Part shown: one piece after another, positions 7,493-9,892 of the stretch | Layout of the letters: every line of letters starts with the position of its first letter | How positions within the stretch are numbered: the first letter of the stretch is position 1 | Assembly: GCA_016932895.1 (NCBI GenBank) | Contig: JAFGCA010000620.1 | Coordinates: 1-9,892 of the forward strand | Length of the DNA: 9,892 nt | Reading direction: 5' to 3' | Origin: Sedimentisphaerales bacterium | GTDB taxonomy: Bacteria; Planctomycetota; Phycisphaerae; Sedimentisphaerales; SG8-4 | Program-made: the position numbers and the translations under genes | The notes under the pieces: model-generated | Database searches by the model: none | The model's input: only the letters and a program-made list of their open reading frames with translations | What the model was told of the DNA's origin: nothing

Positions 7493-9022
7493 ATGTTGAA
7501 ACGACGTTCCAGCGGGATTCTGATGCATGTCACGTCCCTGCCCTCGAAGCATGGGATTGGCGACTTGGGTCCGGCCGCCTATAAGTTTGTCGATTTCCTC
7601 AAGGCCGCAGGCCAGAACTACTGGCAGATGTTGCCGCTGAACTATACGAAAGCGACGGCGCATTCGCCCTACAACTGCCTCTCCGCTTTTGCCGGCAATC
7701 CGCTCCTGATCAGTCTTGACCTGCTGTATCGGGACGGCCTGTTGACCCGGGCCGAGATGGCCGAGAAGCCCGATGCTCCGGCCGATCGCGTCGATTACAG
7801 GCAGGTGGCCGCGTTCAAGACGAAGCGGCTCGAAGCGGCCTTCACACGTTTCCGGAAGGGGCCACGGCCCGTCGAGTACGAGGCGTTCGTGCGAGAGCAC
7901 CGGGCCTGGCTCGATCCTTTTGCGGGCTTTGTCGCTCTGAAGGGGCAGTTCAAGCAGCGTTCGTGGTGCGACTGGCCAGCGGCGCTGCGCGATCTGGGGT
8001 TGCGGATTCCGGATTGCGGCTGGGAACAAGCCCTCGCGGCGCATTCCCAGGCCGGAGTCACCGAGGCGCGAGCCGTGGAACGCGAGCGGTTTTGCCAGTA
8101 CCTCTTCTTCAAGCAATATCTCGACCTCAAGCGGTACTGCAACGAGCAGGGCGTGCTGGTCGCCGGGGACATTCCGGTATACGTCGCCTATGACGGCGCC
8201 GACGTCTGGTCTCATCGGGATCTGTTCAAACTGAACAGGATGGGCAAGCCGCGTTTCATCGCCGGGGTCCCGCCCGACTACTTCAGCAAGACCGGACAGC
8301 TCTGGGGCAATCCCGTCTACGACTGGCAGCGTCTGGAGGAGACGGGTTTCGATTGGTGGATTCAGCGGGTCAAGCACAACCTGCTTCTGTACGACTTCGT
8401 GCGCATCGACCACTTCCGGGGCTTCATCGCCTACTGGCAGGTCCCCGCTCATCACAAAACGGCGGCCCGCGGCAGATGGGTCGAAGCGCCGCACGAGGAG
8501 TTTTTCCAGGCGCTGTTTCGCCAGATTCCGTTCGCCGCGATTTTCGCCGAGGATCTCGGTCAGATCACAGCCGATGTGCGGGAGGCGGTTGCGGCGTATG
8601 ATTTCCCCTGCATGCGGGTGTTGCAGTTCGCCTTTGACGGGGACCCGGCGCGGAACCCGCACATGCCCCACAACCACATCGCCAATGCCATCGTCTACAC
8701 CGGGACGCACGACAACAACACGACGCGGGGCTGGTTCGAGAAGGAGCTCGACAGACAGCGTCGCCAGAGTCTGTTCGATCACTTCGGGCGGAAAGTCACC
8801 GCCAAGGATATTTCCGCCGAGCTGATCCGCCTGGCGCAGGCTTCGGTGGCGAAGCTGGCCGTGGTGCCCATGCAGGATGTTCTGGGTTTGGGCACCGAGG
8901 CACGCATGAACTTTCCGTCCAAGACCAGCGGCAACTGGCAATGGCGGATGCGACCGGGACAGGCCGATGCGCGACTGGCACGCGGACTTCGAAAGCTCAC
9001 CGAAACCCACGGTCGTGCGTAG
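7493..9022 (+). CDS. malQ: 4-alpha-glucanotransferase (amylomaltase, GH77)
   Basis: The enzyme moves alpha-1,4-glucan segments between maltodextrins, releasing glucose. The 509-residue product, about the size of compact bacterial MalQ proteins, has the GH77 signatures: SSGILMHVTSLPSKHGIGDLG near the N-terminus, GDIPVYVAYDGADVW (225-239), the 250s-loop region GVPPDYFS...GQLWGNPVYDW (258-278), RIDHFRGF with Arg304 and nucleophile Asp306, IFAEDLG with acid/base Glu353, and TGTHDNNT with His406-Asp407. The C-terminus (NWQWRMRPGQ, then a helix) looks complete. Three starts are possible: TTG 7478, ATG 7484 and ATG 7493. I chose 7493 because related proteins begin directly before the RRSSGIL segment and because GGATGG (7482-7487) can act as a weak ribosome site. 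The 33-nt gap from the GH57 stop suggests one operon and possibly coupled translation. The 3' end overlaps the Sde182-like remnant frame. Confidence 0.93.
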   Translation: MLKRRSSGILMHVTSLPSKHGIGDLGPAAYKFVDFLKAAGQNYWQMLPLNYTKATAHSPYNCLSAFAGNPLLISLDLLYRDGLLTRAEMAEKPDAPADRVDYRQVAAFKTKRLEAAFTRFRKGPRPVEYEAFVREHRAWLDPFAGFVALKGQFKQRSWCDWPAALRDLGLRIPDCGWEQALAAHSQAGVTEARAVERERFCQYLFFKQYLDLKRYCNEQGVLVAGDIPVYVAYDGADVWSHRDLFKLNRMGKPRFIAGVPPDYFSKTGQLWGNPVYDWQRLEETGFDWWIQRVKHNLLLYDFVRIDHFRGFIAYWQVPAHHKTAARGRWVEAPHEEFFQALFRQIPFAAIFAEDLGQITADVREAVAAYDFPCMRVLQFAFDGDPARNPHMPHNHIANAIVYTGTHDNNTTRGWFEKELDRQRRQSLFDHFGRKVTAKDISAELIRLAQASVAKLAVVPMQDVLGLGTEARMNFPSKTSGNWQWRMRPGQADARLARGLRKLTETHGRA

Positions 9023-9260
9023 ATCGGTTCTTCCCGGCGGTGTCGACGGAGATGACGTGTCCTATCGCTGGTTCGTCTATCCGGAGGCAGGGACGTACGG
9101 CCGGAGCGTGGCCGTCGAAAGATACGCTACGCCGAAGGCCCGCCTGGTCGTCCCGAAGGTCGATGCGCCGCGGACGGTGCATGTGATCCTGGAGGTCTGC
9201 GACGACGGCGAACCGCCTCTGTACAGCTACCGCCGGTTGATCCTGGAGATTGAGCCGTAG
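8967..9260 (+). pseudogene. Orphan C-terminal domain of an Sde182/DUF1593-type protein, probable gene remnant
   Basis: The frame gives 97 residues from ATG 8967 and overlaps the last 56 nt of malQ in another frame. From about residue 24 it reads as the Ig-like C-terminal module of Sde182-type proteins: the motifs DGDDVSYRWFVYPEAGTYG, TPKARLVVPKVDAPRTVHVILEV and DDGEPPLYSYRRLILEIEP are typical, and the stop at 9258-9260 is in the usual place. The first 20 or so residues, which lie mainly over malQ, look like out-of-frame malQ sequence and not like this family. The nucleoside-hydrolase-like DUF1593 domain (roughly 300 residues) that normally comes first is absent. No good ribosome site precedes ATG 8967 or the in-frame GTG at 9015; translation would need coupling to the malQ stop at 9020-9022. 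The simplest reading is that a deletion fused the tail of an Sde182 gene to the end of malQ. A functional one-domain protein is possible, since the frame has no stop. Confidence 0.55.
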
Positions 9261-9274
9261 TTTCCGACCGATAA

Positions 9275-9284
9275 CGCAATTGCG
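9275..9284. promoter_or_regulatory. Perfect 10-bp palindrome upstream of the promoter
   Basis: CGCAATTGCG is a perfect palindrome ending 10 nt before the -35 box of the promoter at 9295-9323. It is 14 nt downstream of the Sde182-like stop. It could be a regulator site or chance; there is no T-run, so it is not a terminator. Confidence 0.2.
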
Positions 9285-9294
9285 GACCGTCGTC

Positions 9295-9323
9295 TTGTTC
9301 CCGGCCAACGCCTCTGTTATACT
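9295..9323 (+). promoter_or_regulatory. Sigma70-type extended -10 promoter for the spermidine-synthase-like gene
   Basis: TTGTTC (9295-9300) and TATACT (9318-9323) are 17 nt apart, and TG at 9315-9316 makes an extended -10 (TGTTATACT). The -10 matches consensus at five of six positions. Transcription would start near 9330, leaving a leader of about 150 nt before the ATG at 9483. This is the best-formed promoter in the window and suggests that the last gene is transcribed separately from malQ. Confidence 0.6.
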
Positions 9324-9348
9324 CGCGCCGGGCAAATCCAGAGGCAAG

Positions 9349-9480
9349 ATGCAAGATGGAGAGCGTTGTGCCCGCGACGGAGCGTTCGGCTGTCTTGACT
9401 TTGCCTTTGGGGTTTCGATTTTCCAGACGGGGCCGTCGTCGTGTGCACGACGCGCCTTATCGAGGATATGGGGTCCGTAA
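9349..9480 (+). CDS. Possible 43-aa upstream ORF in the leader
   Basis: ATG 9349 follows GAGG (9341-9344) at only 4 nt and opens a frame that ends with TAA at 9478-9480, two bases before the ATG of the next gene, a spacing that would allow translational coupling. The product (MQDGERCARDGAFGCLDF...) has four cysteines and no recognisable domain. The leader also holds the tandem GCAAGAT repeat (9345-9358). In GC-rich DNA short open frames are common, so this may be chance; I see no homology support. Confidence 0.2.
   Translation: MQDGERCARDGAFGCLDFAFGVSIFQTGPSSCARRALSRIWGP
9437..9452. repeat. 7-bp inverted repeat in the leader, 30 nt before the start codon
   Basis: CGTCGTG (9437-9443) and CACGACG (9446-9452) are perfect inverse complements around a 2-nt centre. 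In RNA this would fold as a 6-bp GC-rich stem with a 4-nt loop. It lies inside the leader of the spermidine-synthase-like gene, 10 nt before a GAGG (9462-9465), so it may affect translation or bind a regulator. No T-run follows, so it is not an intrinsic terminator. Confidence 0.3.
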
Positions 9481-9482
9481 TA

Positions 9483-9892
9483 ATGAGTACATCCAAAGGC
9501 TTCTTGCGCATGCTGGTGCCGAGCGCGACGGTGTTTTTTTCGAGCGGCTGCATCATGATTCTCGAGCTGGTCGCCTCGCGGCTGGTGGCGCGCGATCTGG
9601 GGTCGTCGCTTTACACGTGGACGTCGATCATCGGCGTGGTGCTGGCGGGCATCTCGATCGGGAATTATGCCGGCGGTCGCATCGCCGACCGCCATCATGC
9701 CCGGCGGGCCCTGGCGGTGCTGTTCGGACTGTCCTCAGCGGCGTGTGTGGCCATCGTCGTGGTCAACAGCGTGGTGGGGCAGTGGACCTGGCTGTGGCGG
9801 TTGAGCTGGCCGGCGCACGTGTTTCTGCATGTCTCGCTGGTGTTCCTGCTGCCGTCGGCGCTCTTGGGCACGATCAGCCCGGTGGTGGCGAA
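9483..9892 (+). CDS. Membrane-fused spermidine-synthase-like protein, N-terminal part (3' end outside window)
   Basis: The frame runs from ATG 9483 to the right edge without a stop, 136 residues (MSTSKGFLRMLVPSATVFFS...). Four hydrophobic segments are visible at about 12-34, 44-62, 76-95 and 111-131. The sequence ILELVASRLVARDLGSS, the GISIGNYAGGRIADR loop (57-70), which recalls the MFS-type loop, and LLGTISPVV near the edge are typical of the N-terminal membrane half of fused MFS/spermidine-synthase proteins. Their C-terminal half is an aminopropyltransferase-like Rossmann domain, not visible here. True polyamine synthesis by such fusions is not generally established, so the substrate is open. 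An in-frame ATG at 9468 is possible, but its GAGG is only 2 nt away; GGGG at 9470-9473 stands 9 nt before ATG 9483, which I prefer. Located in the inner membrane. The gene has its own promoter and a long leader. Confidence 0.82.
   Translation, partial: MSTSKGFLRMLVPSATVFFSSGCIMILELVASRLVARDLGSSLYTWTSIIGVVLAGISIGNYAGGRIADRHHARRALAVLFGLSSAACVAIVVVNSVVGQWTWLWRLSWPAHVFLHVSLVFLLPSALLGTISPVVA

Noticed and set aside
7445..9010. 521-codon minus-strand frame opposite malQ
   Set aside because: malQ carries complete GH77 signatures on the plus strand; the opposite frame is a codon-bias shadow.
9356..9892. Long open frame from ATG 9356 overlapping the spermidine-synthase-like gene
   Set aside because: It runs out of frame with the clearly membrane-type protein and gives an Arg/Gly/His-rich product; treated as a shadow.
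1..9892. CRISPR array, tRNA, rRNA, insertion sequence or phage module
   Set aside because: I saw no regularly spaced repeats, cloverleaf with conserved T-loop, transposase or integrase motifs on either strand.

Overview
The window is a high-GC bacterial chromosome segment with six recognisable protein genes, four of them complete, most concerned with carbohydrates. Several traits together suggest a Planctomycetota-like organism (Phycisphaerae/Sedimentisphaerales type) or a relative in the PVC group: a secreted VCBS/FG-GAP propeller protein, a MelA-type GH4 enzyme, a signal-peptide-bearing GH78 enzyme, a piece of an Sde182-type protein and a membrane-fused spermidine-synthase-like protein. This placement is inferred from gene content alone; there is no rRNA or other marker gene in the window.

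Layout. Positions 1-963 (+) hold the C-terminal 320 residues of a propeller protein with six calcium-loop motifs. After 80 nt containing a strong hairpin comes melA (1044-2471, +), an NAD/Mn-dependent GH4 alpha-galactosidase. It converges on a secreted GH78 alpha-L-rhamnosidase-like gene on the minus strand (2538-4778). A 254-nt divergent control region (4779-5032) separates that gene from a rightward GH57 gene of the DUF3536 type (5033-7459). malQ (7493-9022) follows 33 nt later. The end of malQ overlaps a short reading frame (to 9260) that matches only the C-terminal domain of Sde182/DUF1593 proteins and looks like a gene remnant. A well-formed extended -10 promoter (9295-9323) and a leader of about 150 nt precede the last gene (9483 to the right edge), a polytopic membrane protein of the fused spermidine-synthase family.

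How the genes may work together. The GH57 and MalQ proteins lack signal peptides and form a probable two-gene unit for cytoplasmic alpha-1,4-glucan (glycogen or maltodextrin) remodelling. The GH78 protein is exported, and would cleave terminal rhamnose (or a related sugar) outside the cytoplasm; MelA would work inside on imported alpha-galactosides. No transporter, regulator or polysaccharide lyase is present, so the substrate of the left-hand part cannot be fixed. The points most worth checking are the orphan Sde182 C-terminal piece, the overlapping divergent promoters with an inverted repeat, the long structured leader before the last gene, and the biochemically unclear GH57-DUF3536 protein. 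I see no CRISPR array, tRNA, rRNA, transposase or phage gene, and no clearly new multi-gene system.
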